Positions 1-9,280 of a stretch of 64,000 bases of DNA are shown here, one piece after another; positions within the stretch are counted from its first letter, which is position 1; every line of letters starts with the position of its first letter. The notes under the pieces were generated by a model. That model was given only the letters and a program-made list of their open reading frames with translations. It ran no database searches and had not been told where the DNA came from. A program made the translations under genes and the position numbers. The stretch lies in contig NZ_CAJYCN010000002.1 of the NCBI RefSeq assembly GCF_913566895.1, positions 124,001 to 188,000 on the forward strand, given 5' to 3'. This DNA comes from Listeria ilorinensis (GTDB taxonomy: Bacteria; Bacillota; Bacilli; Lactobacillales; Listeriaceae).

Positions 1-1092
1 CGTAGTGATATTGCCATCAAAAATGGCTCGGAAGGCTTCTTTACTTCCGGTTTCAAACGCGGCTTTCGTCGATCGCCCGACTTTCAGCTCTTCCTTTATT
101 CGCTCATAGGTGATAACATTCGCATCGACTGCCATCCCTATCCCAAGAATCAACCCGGCAATCCCTGGTAGTGTCAGCGTAGCATGAAGTAGGCTCAACA
201 CTAATAATACCAGATACGTGTAAGCAACAAGTGTGACAGAAGCAATAATGCCTGGAATACGATAAACAGCAATCATGAAAATAAAGATCGCGAGGATACC
301 CACAAGTCCAGCAAGAACTGTTTCACTCAGCGCATCTTGGCCAAATTGCGCCCCCACCGAAGTGGAATAAATCTCTGTCATTTTTACCGGTAAAGCCCCT
401 GAATTGAGCAGATTTGCCAAATCTTTTGCTTCATCTACCGTAAAATTCCCTGAAATCTCAACTTTATTGGTATCAAGCACTTCATTCACATTCGGTGCAG
501 ATAAATAAGCAGGATTTTTCTTTGTTTTTTCTTCTTGATACTTTTGCCCTTCTTGCCAGTCTAGCCAGATGACAAGTTGGTTATTCGGCGCCTCATCTAA
601 TATCGTTTGCGTGACTTTGGCAAACTTGTCTGCACTTTTAAGTTTTAGCGTTACAATTGGTTTATTATTTTGGTCAAACTCCTGTTTGGCACCACCTGGA
701 ACCAAATCTGAGCCATCCATCATCAGCTTATCATTTGCATCGCGGAATGATAATTGTGCTGTTGTGGAGAGCATTTCCCGTGCTTCATCTTGGTCTGTTA
801 CACCAGCTAGCTGAACACGGATACGGTCATCACCTTCAATCGTGATACTTGGCTCAGCAACACCCAATGTATTGATACGTCGGTCGAGGGCACTTACCGT
901 ATCAGTAAGTGTCTGCTTTGATACTTTTCCTTTGCCATCAGCAGGCTCTACTTTGTATAAAACTTCAAAGCCGCCTTGGAGATCCAGTCCTAGATTAATA
1001 TTATCCAGAACCCATTTGGTTGTCGAAGCGACTGCTCCGAAAATAATCATGATGACAAGAAAAAAAGTAATCAATCTACTTTTTTTGATCAT
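1..1092 (-). CDS. secDF: SecDF protein-export subunit, N-terminal part (cut by window edge)
   Basis: Auxiliary subunit of the Sec translocon that uses the proton gradient to help release exported proteins outside the membrane. The minus-strand frame is open from the ATG at 1092 to the window edge, 364 codons. It begins with MIKKSRL and a first membrane segment, followed by the conserved LGLDLQGG motif around residues 36-43, a large extracellular P1-like domain, and then several membrane helices including a GIGMAVDANV stretch, the SecD hallmark in helix 4. A GAGGGAGGAAAG ribosome site lies 8 bases before the ATG. The SecF half must lie to the left, outside the window. Its neighbours yajC and a ComN-like gene fit the usual Bacillus/Listeria order. 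Confidence 0.95.
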   Translation of the reverse strand, partial: MIKKSRLITFFLVIMIIFGAVASTTKWVLDNINLGLDLQGGFEVLYKVEPADGKGKVSKQTLTDTVSALDRRINTLGVAEPSITIEGDDRIRVQLAGVTDQDEAREMLSTTAQLSFRDANDKLMMDGSDLVPGGAKQEFDQNNKPIVTLKLKSADKFAKVTQTILDEAPNNQLVIWLDWQEGQKYQEEKTKKNPAYLSAPNVNEVLDTNKVEISGNFTVDEAKDLANLLNSGALPVKMTEIYSTSVGAQFGQDALSETVLAGLVGILAIFIFMIAVYRIPGIIASVTLVAYTYLVLLVLSLLHATLTLPGIAGLILGIGMAVDANVITYERIKEELKVGRSTKAAFETGSKEAFRAIFDGNITT

Positions 1093-1132
1093 GCTTTCTA
1101 CTTTCCTCCCTCATTCATAACTCTAAAAGCGC

Positions 1133-1438
1133 TTATTCTTCAGTATGCTCTGTTTCCTCGCCCAATACTTCCGCAATAAGTGCCTCATCCATCACAGGAG
1201 TCGACTCTTTTTGAACACTTCCCGTAATGGCTTGCATTAACTGTCCAATGTTCATCTGCATCACATCATTTATTCGTGTATGCAGTGCCGGGGAACTATT
1301 TTTCCAAATTACCTCTGTTAGAAAAGACCAAATATGATGGGCCGTGATTTCCCGATAACCGAGAATATGAAAATCTTCTACTTTAATTAAAATTGCAGGT
1401 TCAAGCTCATCATACCAGTCAGCAAATTGTTCTGACAT
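1133..1438 (-). CDS. ComN/YrzD-like post-transcriptional regulator family protein
   Basis: A 101-residue soluble acidic protein resembling the small ComN (YrzD) family next to secDF in Bacillus. ComN is reported to act post-transcriptionally on the comE mRNA in B. subtilis; whether it does so here is unknown. The longest frame starts at 1459, but GGGAGGGGAAATA directly precedes the ATG at 1438 (MSEQFADWYDEL), so that start was chosen. No membrane segment or signal is visible. It lies 40 bases before secDF and downstream of the yajC terminator. The family call rests on general resemblance and gene position. Confidence 0.7.
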   Translation of the reverse strand: MSEQFADWYDELEPAILIKVEDFHILGYREITAHHIWSFLTEVIWKNSSPALHTRINDVMQMNIGQLMQAITGSVQKESTPVMDEALIAEVLGEETEHTEE

Positions 1439-1578
1439 TATTTCCCCTCCCATTAACAATCAGCTATTCCCATTTTATCGAATTCTATGAAAAATGGAAA
1501 GCATAATCTCGTATTTAGTACGAAATGACACAAAATAGCCTTATTTACCTAAAAAGAAATCCAACGAAACAAAATAAA

Positions 1579-1603
1579 GAACCGCCCATTATTCGAGCGG
1601 CTC
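1579..1603 (-). terminator. Rho-independent terminator after yajC
   Basis: On the minus strand GAGCCGCTC pairs with GGGCGGTTC through two G-U pairs that exist only on this strand, followed by TTTATTTT. It separates yajC from the ComN-like gene. Confidence 0.75.
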
Positions 1604-1608
1604 AATGA

Positions 1609-1953
1609 TTATTTTTGTTCTTCTGTGACTTCAGTGCTTTCTGTTACAGGTTCTTCTGCTTTTGGTTCAACTGGTGCAACAACAGGTTGCGCACCGGCTT
1701 TTTCAAGCACAGAACGAATCGCGTTACGGTCAAAAGTTAATTTGGCATTACCGCATTTCAAAATAACCGTATTGTCTTCGATCGCTTCGATCACGCCATG
1801 CAAACCGCCAATAGTGATAATCTTATCACCTTTTTGGAGACCGCTTTGCATATTCGTTACTTCTTTTTGTCGTTTTTGTTGAGGACGAATCAACAAGAAG
1901 TAGAATAACACGATCATTAAAATAATCGGAATAAAAGCTGCTAATCCTTGCAA
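1609..1953 (-). CDS. yajC: YajC, Sec translocon accessory protein
   Basis: Small single-span membrane protein associated with SecDF. The 114-residue product has an N-terminal hydrophobic helix at about residues 5-23, then the basic RPQQKRQKEV segment and a cytosolic YajC domain containing KGDKIITIGGLHG. The C-terminal 25 residues are rich in Pro, Glu and Thr, a variable tail. The start is TTG, preceded by AAAGGAG at a suitable distance. It lies downstream of tgt, the conserved tgt-yajC-secDF order, and is followed by a terminator. Confidence 0.93.
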   Translation of the reverse strand: MQGLAAFIPIILMIVLFYFLLIRPQQKRQKEVTNMQSGLQKGDKIITIGGLHGVIEAIEDNTVILKCGNAKLTFDRNAIRSVLEKAGAQPVVAPVEPKAEEPVTESTEVTEEQK

Positions 1954-1990
1954 CTATTTCAGCTCCTTTCACTCAAGTAAAAATATTTAT

Positions 1991-3148
<1,158 letters not shown>

Positions 3149-3162
3149 TTACTCTACAAAAT

Positions 3163-3191
3163 AGCATAACGAAAATATGTGTATAACACAA
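3163..3191 (-). promoter_or_regulatory. Candidate sigma-A promoter for tgt
   Basis: Minus-strand -35 TTGTGT at 3186-3191 and -10 TATGCT at 3163-3168 with 17-base spacing, 33 bases before the tgt ATG. Confidence 0.5.
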
Positions 3192-3218
3192 GTGTTTTCC
3201 TAAAAAAGAAAGCGTTTT

Positions 3219-4247
3219 TTAATGAATGAACATCGCATCACCAAAGCTAAAGAAACGATATCTTTCTTCCACTGCATGCTGATAGGCGTTCAAGATCAGT
3301 TCACGGGAGCTGAGTGCGGATACCAGCATGATGAGAGTTGATTTTGGCAAATGGAAATTTGTAATCAACGCATCCACTGCCTTGAATGTATAGCCAGGTG
3401 AAATAAAAATATCCGTCCAACCGGAATCGGCAACCAATTTGCCATCAAATTTTGTAGCAATGGTTTCAAGGGTTCGAATCGATGTCGTCCCAACCGCCAC
3501 GATCTTACCGCCCTCTGCTTTGACTTGATTCAACAAATCTGCTGTTTCATTCGTTAGGCGATAAAATTCAGCATGCATTTTATGATTCTCTGTGTCCTCT
3601 ACATCAACAGGTCGGAATGTACCCAGACCAACATGGAGTGTAATAAAGGCTACTTTGATACCTTTTTCTCGAATTTGATCGAGCAGTTTTTCCGTAAAAT
3701 GCAGGCCGGCTGTCGGTGCAGCTGCAGAGCCATTTTCACGTGCATAAACGGTTTGATAACGGTCTTGGTCTGCCAACTGTTCCTTGATATAAGGTGGCAG
3801 CGGCATCTCGCCAAGTTCTTCTAACACTTCATAAAAAATCCCGTCATAAACAAATTCTAAAACCCGTCCGCCATGCTCCAGCTCCTCGATACAAGTGGCT
3901 GTGAGTTTTCCGTCACCAAAATGAATCTTGGCTCCAAGTCGAATTCGCTTTGCAGGTTTCACCAGGGTTTCCCAGCGATTCCCTTCCAATTGTTTTAGAA
4001 GCAGTACTTCAATATGAGCACCTGTTTCTTCTTTTATTCCATGAAGTCTGGCCGGAAGTACACGGGTATCATTCAACACAAGTGCATCTCCCGGATTTAG
4101 ATCATTCAAAATATCCGTAAACGTTCCGTCCGAAAGCTCCCCTGTCTTTTTATCTACCACCATCAGACGACTACTCGAACGATCTAAAAGTGGCGTCTGC
4201 GCTATCAATTCTTCCGGCAAATCAAAATCAAAATCTTCTACTCTCAT
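3219..4247 (-). CDS. queA: S-adenosylmethionine:tRNA ribosyltransferase-isomerase
   Basis: Transfers and rearranges the ribosyl part of SAM onto preQ1-34 of tRNA to give epoxyqueuosine. At 342 residues it has the usual family length. It begins [19 protein letters not shown], the typical QueA N-terminus, and contains RLHG, the [10 protein letters not shown] signature and [10 protein letters not shown]. The ATG overlaps the ruvB stop by 4 bases, so translation is probably coupled in a ruvA-ruvB-queA transcript. tgt lies 88 bases downstream behind its own promoter. Confidence 0.97.
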   Translation of the reverse strand: MRVEDFDFDLPEELIAQTPLLDRSSSRLMVVDKKTGELSDGTFTDILNDLNPGDALVLNDTRVLPARLHGIKEETGAHIEVLLLKQLEGNRWETLVKPAKRIRLGAKIHFGDGKLTATCIEELEHGGRVLEFVYDGIFYEVLEELGEMPLPPYIKEQLADQDRYQTVYARENGSAAAPTAGLHFTEKLLDQIREKGIKVAFITLHVGLGTFRPVDVEDTENHKMHAEFYRLTNETADLLNQVKAEGGKIVAVGTTSIRTLETIATKFDGKLVADSGWTDIFISPGYTFKAVDALITNFHLPKSTLIMLVSALSSRELILNAYQHAVEERYRFFSFGDAMFIH

Positions 4248-5257
4248 TTTTGAACACCTTTTTCATTTAAAATACCAAAATGGTTATAAGCGATATCTGT
4301 CGCTAGTCTGCCACGAGGCGTACGCTGCAAAAAACCAATTTGAAGCAAATATGGTTCATGCATATCTTCAATTGTTTCACGCTCCTCGCCAATACTTGCC
4401 GCAATCGTATCTAAGCCGACCGGACCACCCCGGAAAGACTGTATAATCGTTTTCACTAATTTTTGATCAATCGTATCTAAGCCGCGTGGATCCACACGCA
4501 AAAGCGTCAGAGCTTCCTGTGCAATTTCAAGTGAAACCAATCCGTTCCCCTTCACCTGGGCAAAGTCTCGCACCCGTTTGAGAAGACGGTTGGCAATTCG
4601 AGGGGTTCCACGCGAACGGCGGGCAATTTCAAGTGCCCCTGGTTCATCAATCTCTGTTGCTAAAATTCCAGCTGTACGCGTTACAATTTCCTGCAATTCC
4701 TGCTCCTGATAGAATTCCAAATGATCGACCACGCCAAACCGATCACGAAGCGGTGCTGATAGCTGGCCGGCTCGCGTCGTAGCACCAATAAGTGTAAATG
4801 GCGGCAAATCAAGCCGAACCGATCGAGCAGTTGGTCCTGCCCCAATCACAATATCCAAACAATAATCTTCCATTGCTGGATATAGAATTTCTTCGATCGC
4901 TTTAGACAACCGATGAATTTCGTCAATAAACAAAACATCCCCCGGTTCAAGTGCTGTCAAAATAGTCGCCAAATCACCCGGTCGTTCGATCGCCGGACCA
5001 CTTGTCGTGCGGATATTCGTACCCATTTCATTCGCAATCACCATCGCTAGCGTCGTTTTCCCGAGTCCCGGCGGTCCATAAAGTAGCACATGATCAAGCG
5101 ACTCTTCCCGCATTTTCGCTGCTTCAATAAAAATTTGCAGATTATGCTTGACTTTTTCTTGCCCAATATATTCAGAAAGCAGCTGCGGCCGGATACTCGT
5201 CTCAAAAAAGACTTCTTCCTGATCCACATTCTCGCCTGAGACAATACGTTCATCCAT
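4244..5257 (-). CDS. ruvB: RuvB, Holliday junction branch-migration ATPase
   Basis: Hexameric AAA+ motor that drives branch migration of Holliday junctions with RuvA. In 337 residues it shows Walker [10 protein letters not shown] at 61-69, Walker B IDEIH at 111-115, sensor 1 GATTRAG, an arginine-finger region LRDRFG, and a C-terminal winged helix ending in [16 protein letters not shown]. It follows ruvA by 17 bases and overlaps queA by 4 bases. Expression probably starts upstream of ruvA, where a LexA-like box is found. Confidence 0.98.
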   Translation of the reverse strand: MDERIVSGENVDQEEVFFETSIRPQLLSEYIGQEKVKHNLQIFIEAAKMREESLDHVLLYGPPGLGKTTLAMVIANEMGTNIRTTSGPAIERPGDLATILTALEPGDVLFIDEIHRLSKAIEEILYPAMEDYCLDIVIGAGPTARSVRLDLPPFTLIGATTRAGQLSAPLRDRFGVVDHLEFYQEQELQEIVTRTAGILATEIDEPGALEIARRSRGTPRIANRLLKRVRDFAQVKGNGLVSLEIAQEALTLLRVDPRGLDTIDQKLVKTIIQSFRGGPVGLDTIAASIGEERETIEDMHEPYLLQIGFLQRTPRGRLATDIAYNHFGILNEKGVQK

Positions 5258-5274
5258 TCCGCTTTCCTCCTATC

Positions 5275-5874
5275 TTATTTCGTCATTAGTTTGAGGGCTA
5301 ATTTGATATATGCATCGCTTGTCATCAATTCATTTTCAAGTTTCGGCAATATTTTTTTCAGTTCACGTTGGCTATAACCAAGTGCTTCAAGCGCTAAAAT
5401 AGCCTCTTCCAGCTGCGGCGGCAATCCGTCTGTCAGATCTTTCTTTGGAGCTGTTATGGTCAATTGATCCAGCGCCACATCGCCTACTTTGCCTTTTAAA
5501 TCCAAAATAATCTGTCGAGCAGTCTTTTTCCCCACACTTGGAAATTTGGTCAAGTAAGCATCATCTTCTGCTTCAATCGCAGAGATCAGCTGTACTGCAT
5601 CTCCCGTGGCTAAAATGGCCAGTGCACTTTTCGGTCCGATTCCCGAAACGCTCAGCAGTTTCTTAAACAAAAAGCGCTCTTCCGTTGTTTTAAAACCAAA
5701 TAAACTGATATTATCTTCCCGTACATGCTGGTACAAATAAACTTTTATCTGCTTATTGTCCATTTGAAATGAGAAGGGATTCCCTGTCAAAATCTGGTAA
5801 CCGATCTGTCCCACTTCTAACACAATATTTTCAGGCGTAACCGCCGTTACTTCGCCAATCATATAATCGTACAT
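5275..5874 (-). CDS. ruvA: RuvA, Holliday junction DNA-binding subunit
   Basis: Binds four-way junctions and loads RuvB. The 199-residue protein has an N-terminal OB fold (1-62), two helix-hairpin-helix motifs around [10 protein letters not shown] (79-88) and [11 protein letters not shown] (111-121), an acidic linker, and a C-terminal RuvB-binding domain (about 150-199). It is first in the ruvAB-queA unit. A terminator separates it from the upstream dehydrogenase, and the promoter region has a candidate LexA site, consistent with SOS control. Confidence 0.97.
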   Translation of the reverse strand: MYDYMIGEVTAVTPENIVLEVGQIGYQILTGNPFSFQMDNKQIKVYLYQHVREDNISLFGFKTTEERFLFKKLLSVSGIGPKSALAILATGDAVQLISAIEAEDDAYLTKFPSVGKKTARQIILDLKGKVGDVALDQLTITAPKKDLTDGLPPQLEEAILALEALGYSQRELKKILPKLENELMTSDAYIKLALKLMTK

Positions 5875-5910
5875 CTAGCTCGTCCTCTCCTATGAATTCC
5901 CATACTGTCA

Positions 5911-5939
5911 ATCATAGCACAAAAACGAACATTTGTACC
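5911..5939 (-). promoter_or_regulatory. ruvA promoter region with candidate LexA (SOS) box
   Basis: The plus-strand 14-mer CGAACATTTGTACC at 5926-5939 matches CGAAC-N4-GTTCG at 8 of 10 defined positions. It shares CGAACATTT with the minus-strand recA box. A TATGAT -10 hexamer lies at 5911-5916 on the minus strand, so LexA would cover the spacer and -35 region. Confidence 0.5.
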
Positions 5940-5963
5940 ATCAAAATTAGTTGAAGGTCAAAA

Positions 5964-5993
5964 AGAAGCATTTATCCGAAAATAAACGCTTCT
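5964..5993 (-). terminator. Terminator after the LDH-family gene
   Basis: A 12-bp stem (5964-5975 with 5982-5993, one G-U on the minus strand) around a 6-base loop, followed on the minus strand by TTTTTG. Confidence 0.85.
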
Positions 5994-6020
5994 TGTTTAC
6001 ATAATAAAAATATCGTTAAC

Positions 6021-6956
6021 TTATAAAGCGGCAATTGATTCTTTAATGATGCGTGCTGAATCAGTAAAAGCCGCTTGTTCTTCTGGATTCAGCTCGAGCT
6101 CAATAATTTCTTTTACACCGTTTTGGCTTAAGACAGCTGGAACACCTGTAGCCATCCCTGTTTCGCCATATTCACCATCTAACACACAGGAAACGGTCAG
6201 GGCTCGTTGACTACCGCTGAAAATATGTCGACAAATCTCAACGATTGTTCCCCCAATGCCGTATTCTGTACAGCCTTTTTGATGATAAATTTCAAAGCCC
6301 ATATCACGTGCTTCTTCCCCTGTCTTTTTCAGATCAATCGGAGCCCCTAGCTTTTCTATACTATATTCTTTAATGGATTTCCCGTAAACGGACGAGTGAG
6401 ACCATACTGGGAACTGTGAATCCCCATGCTCGCCCATAATAAAAGCATCTATACTTTGTGCAGCAATATCCAATTTTTCAGCCAAAATACGTCGTAAGCG
6501 CGTCGTATCCAGCCATACTCCCGTACCAAGCACCCGTTCACGCGGCAAGCCAGATAATTTCCAAACTTGGTACGTAATAATATCACAGGGATTTGTCGCA
6601 ATCAGAAAAATCCCGTTAAAACCGCCAGCCATCATTTCTGGGATGATGCTCCCTACAATTCGCGAAGTAGATTTTAATTCATCCAAACGTGTTTGTCCTT
6701 CTTTTAATGGACCTGCAGTCACTGTAATGACTGCAATATCTACATCTGCACAATCTCGCGCCTCACGAACTGAGATATCCATCTTACCCGGCATAAAAGC
6801 TGCTGCATCCGCCAGATCTTTCCGATGCCCATTCACACGATCTTTATTTAAATCAACTAAAATGAGTTCTTCGATAAATTTTTGATTAACAAATGCGTGA
6901 GCTGCCGCTGAACCAACATTTCCCGCACCTATGATCATCACTTTCCGTGGTTTCAT
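6021..6956 (-). CDS. LDH-family NAD-dependent L-2-hydroxyacid dehydrogenase
   Basis: Lactate/malate dehydrogenase fold enzyme, 311 residues from ATG 6956; a TTG 9 bases upstream is too close to AAGGATGA. Visible are the nucleotide-binding GAGNVGSAAAH, the substrate-arginine loop GQTRLDEL, TNPCD where typical LDHs have TNPVD, and the catalytic histidine in GEHGDSQFPVWS. Aligned on the loop arginine, the position that is Gln102 in classical LDH is Pro (AGPLKEGQTR), so the preferred 2-keto acid may not be pyruvate. The GTGVWLDTTRLRR stretch resembles 2-hydroxyisocaproate dehydrogenases. From memory it matches lmo1534 of L. monocytogenes. It has its own promoter and terminator. Confidence 0.85.
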   Translation of the reverse strand: MKPRKVMIIGAGNVGSAAAHAFVNQKFIEELILVDLNKDRVNGHRKDLADAAAFMPGKMDISVREARDCADVDIAVITVTAGPLKEGQTRLDELKSTSRIVGSIIPEMMAGGFNGIFLIATNPCDIITYQVWKLSGLPRERVLGTGVWLDTTRLRRILAEKLDIAAQSIDAFIMGEHGDSQFPVWSHSSVYGKSIKEYSIEKLGAPIDLKKTGEEARDMGFEIYHQKGCTEYGIGGTIVEICRHIFSGSQRALTVSCVLDGEYGETGMATGVPAVLSQNGVKEIIELELNPEEQAAFTDSARIIKESIAAL

Positions 6957-6988
6957 TTTTTTCAATCATCCTTTCTTTCGTACGCTCT

Positions 6989-7017
6989 ATTTTACCTTTC
7001 AAGTTTTCTTGCAGCAA
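6989..7017 (-). promoter_or_regulatory. Candidate sigma-A promoter for the LDH-family gene
   Basis: Minus-strand -35 TTGCTG at 7012-7017 and -10 TAAAAT at 6989-6994 with 17-base spacing. Confidence 0.55.
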
Positions 7018-7025
7018 GACTTTTT

Positions 7026-8366
7026 TTATTTAAAAAAACGCCGAACCCATTTTTCACCGTTTTTCACACCAGGATAACGGAATTTCAAATCAAATAATGT
7101 TGTCTGCTTTAATACGCTTTTTTGATGTGAAAATGTATCAAAACTTGCCTTGCCATGATATTGTCCCATACCACTCGCTCCTACACCGCCAAATGGCAAA
7201 TATGGCGTCGCAATATGCATCAGGGTATCATTCACACAAACACCGCCTGATGATGTCTTACTAAGAATCCGCTGCTCTGTTCTGTGATCTTTCGTAAATA
7301 AGTATAAAGCTAATGGTTTAGGCCGTTCACAAACGAACGAAATGGCTTCTTCCAGTGTTGTATAAGGAAAAACTGGCAAGATAGGTCCAAAGATCTCTTC
7401 TTGCATCACTGGATCATTCAAATTAGGTTCTTCCAAAATGCACGGTGCGATTTTCAGCTGGCTTTCATCTGTTTGAAGATTGCTGCTGTAGCTTTTCAAG
7501 CGCTTGAAATGTTTCAATGAGATAATTTTTCCATAATGAGAAGACTCCAGCGGCTTTTGACCATAAAAATCTGTTATTGCCAGTTGTAATTCACGTATAA
7601 ATGGTGCATAAATAGCGCGATCGATTAATGCGTAATCTGGTGCGATACAGGTTTGACCAGCATTAGTCCATTTGCCAAAAGCCACTCTTCTAGCAGCTTG
7701 TTTGAGGTCACAATCCTTAGCAACAATCACTGGACTCTTTCCCCCTAGTTCGAGCGTAAGTGGTATCAGCTGTTCACTAGCCTGTTTCATAATCATTTTT
7801 CCGACCTGTGTAGAACCTGTGAAAAAAAGATAATCCGGGCCTTGCTCTACCAATTCTTGTGTCACTTCTGGCCCGCCACAAGCCACAACCAGATATTCAG
7901 TAGGAAAAGCCTGTAAAACATCTTTTAACACCTGCTCAGTGGCCGGCGCCCATTCCGAAGGCTTTACAATCACTGTATTCCCAGCTGCAACCGCTCCGAT
8001 TAGCGGGGAGAGTGTCAGCTGATATGGATAATTCCATGGTGAAATTACCAATACTACACCATACGGGTCACTGTGAATACTGCTTTTCGCTCCAATATGT
8101 GTCATAGGAGTCGGCACTTTTTTCGGCTTCACCCATTTCTGCAAGTTTTTTAATGTAAAATCAATTTCTTCATAAATAACACCAATCTCTGTCATATATG
8201 CTTCATGTGAACTTTTACCTAAATCCTGCTCGAGCGCAGCTAAAAAGCGCGTCTCATTTTCTTTCAACCGCATTTTCAGTTCCAACAAGAATTGTTTACG
8301 CAACTCTAACGACAAGGTTTGTCCTGTTTGAAAAAATCGCTGTTGCCACTTCACCCAATTTTTCAC
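7026..8366 (-). CDS. Aldehyde dehydrogenase, ALDH3-like (YwdH type)
   Basis: Oxidises an aldehyde to the acid with NAD(P). The catalytic cysteine lies in NAGQTCIAPDY and the catalytic glutamate in LTLELGGKSP; ISPWNYPYQL and FTGSTQVGK form the cofactor pocket. The lack of an N-terminal extension and the C-terminal pattern FGGVGASGMGQYHGKASF are typical of the class 3 group. The longest frame starts at 8381 with MEEIN, but those bases are themselves a strong ribosome site (GGAGGAG) for the GTG at 8366, giving 446 residues, close to B. subtilis YwdH. The real substrate cannot be read from sequence. I do not recall this gene between lmo1534 and lmo1535, so it may be an insertion. Confidence 0.88.
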   Translation of the reverse strand: MKNWVKWQQRFFQTGQTLSLELRKQFLLELKMRLKENETRFLAALEQDLGKSSHEAYMTEIGVIYEEIDFTLKNLQKWVKPKKVPTPMTHIGAKSSIHSDPYGVVLVISPWNYPYQLTLSPLIGAVAAGNTVIVKPSEWAPATEQVLKDVLQAFPTEYLVVACGGPEVTQELVEQGPDYLFFTGSTQVGKMIMKQASEQLIPLTLELGGKSPVIVAKDCDLKQAARRVAFGKWTNAGQTCIAPDYALIDRAIYAPFIRELQLAITDFYGQKPLESSHYGKIISLKHFKRLKSYSSNLQTDESQLKIAPCILEEPNLNDPVMQEEIFGPILPVFPYTTLEEAISFVCERPKPLALYLFTKDHRTEQRILSKTSSGGVCVNDTLMHIATPYLPFGGVGASGMGQYHGKASFDTFSHQKSVLKQTTLFDLKFRYPGVKNGEKWVRRFFK

Positions 8367-8387
8367 ATTAATCTCCTCCATGTTAAG

Positions 8388-8428
8388 AGAAGCACCTAAA
8401 CCGTCGAAATGCTGATTTAGGTGCTTCT
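8388..8428 (-). terminator. 13-bp hairpin between yebC and the aldehyde dehydrogenase gene
   Basis: Perfect 13-bp stem (8388-8400 with 8416-8428) just after the yebC stop. The following minus-strand bases, CTTAAC, are a poor U-tract, so it may be a weak terminator or an RNA-stability element limiting read-through into the aldehyde dehydrogenase gene. Confidence 0.6.
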
Positions 8429-8432
8429 TGTA

Positions 8433-9158
8433 TTAATAACCTGTTGCATTTGTATAAACTTCCTGCACATCATCATCGTCAGAAAGAGTGTCAAGCATTT
8501 TTTCAAATTGCGCTTTTTTATCATCCGGTATGTCATTCTGTGTCTGCGGAATCATCGTAAGTTCTGCTGTCGCAAATGGATAATTCGCTGCCGCCAAAGC
8601 TTCCTTGACAGCTGGAAAGTCAGACGGTTCAGTATACACTTCAAAAACCTCTTCGCTAACCGTCACATCCTCCGCACCAGCTTCAATCGCCTCTAGCAAG
8701 AAATCATCTTCGGATACTGTCAGATTTTCCCGTGGAATAGCCAAGTAGCCTTTTCGATCAAATAGATAGCTGACACTACCTGTTTCCCCTAAGCTTCCGC
8801 CATTTTTATTAAATGCTACCCGCACATTGGTTGAGGTTCGATTTTTATTGTCGGTAAGTGTATGCACTAAAATAGCGGTTCCGCCTGGTCCATAGCCTTC
8901 ATAGGATATTTCATCATAATGTTCGGTACTAGCATTTCCACTTGCCTTATCAATCGCCCGTTTAATATTATCATTCGGCATATTGGCCGCTTTCGCTTTA
9001 TCTACAACAAGTCTTAGAGCGGGATTCATACTCGGGTCAGGACCGTGTTTTGCTGCAACAAAAATTTCTTTTGCAAGTTTTTGAAAAACTTTTGCGCGTT
9101 TGGAGTCCTGTGCGTTTTTTCGTCCTTGGATATTGTTCCATTTCGAATGTCCTGACAT
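8433..9158 (-). CDS. yebC: YebC/PmpR (TACO1) family protein
   Basis: A 241-residue cytoplasmic protein with the family start [22 protein letters not shown]. The YebC family was long described as transcriptional regulators; newer work links members to translation through proline-rich stretches and to TACO1. Internal signatures are [12 protein letters not shown] and [19 protein letters not shown]. It has a promoter upstream and a hairpin downstream. From memory it matches lmo1535; its neighbour on the right here, rny, is different from the L. monocytogenes arrangement. Confidence 0.93.
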   Translation of the reverse strand: MSGHSKWNNIQGRKNAQDSKRAKVFQKLAKEIFVAAKHGPDPSMNPALRLVVDKAKAANMPNDNIKRAIDKASGNASTEHYDEISYEGYGPGGTAILVHTLTDNKNRTSTNVRVAFNKNGGSLGETGSVSYLFDRKGYLAIPRENLTVSEDDFLLEAIEAGAEDVTVSEEVFEVYTEPSDFPAVKEALAAANYPFATAELTMIPQTQNDIPDDKKAQFEKMLDTLSDDDDVQEVYTNATGY

Positions 9159-9194
9159 GATTTTATCGCTCCTTTTAAGTATGGTTCAACCTAA

Positions 9195-9223
9195 ATTTTA
9201 CAGGAAAAATATGAAAACTGCAA
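9195..9223 (-). promoter_or_regulatory. Candidate sigma-A promoter for yebC
   Basis: Minus-strand -35 TTGCAG at 9218-9223 and -10 TAAAAT at 9195-9200 with 17-base spacing, about 36 bases before the ATG. Confidence 0.55.
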
Positions 9224-9241
9224 TCTTTCAACAATCAAGAA

Positions 9242-9275
9242 AAGAGCATGAATGAAAAATCATCCATGCTCTTTA
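9242..9275 (-). terminator. Terminator after rny
   Basis: AAAGAGCATG pairs with CATGCTCTTT and the stem continues inward through a G-U pair and TGA/TCA around a short loop; the minus strand then reads TTTTC. It lies 5 bases after the rny stop. Confidence 0.85.
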
Positions 9276-9280
9276 TTTGC

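Noticed and set aside
3219-3219. PreQ1 riboswitch near queA/tgt
   Set aside because: There is no leader before queA, which overlaps ruvB, and the 88-base tgt leader lacks the short C-rich preQ1 aptamer pattern.
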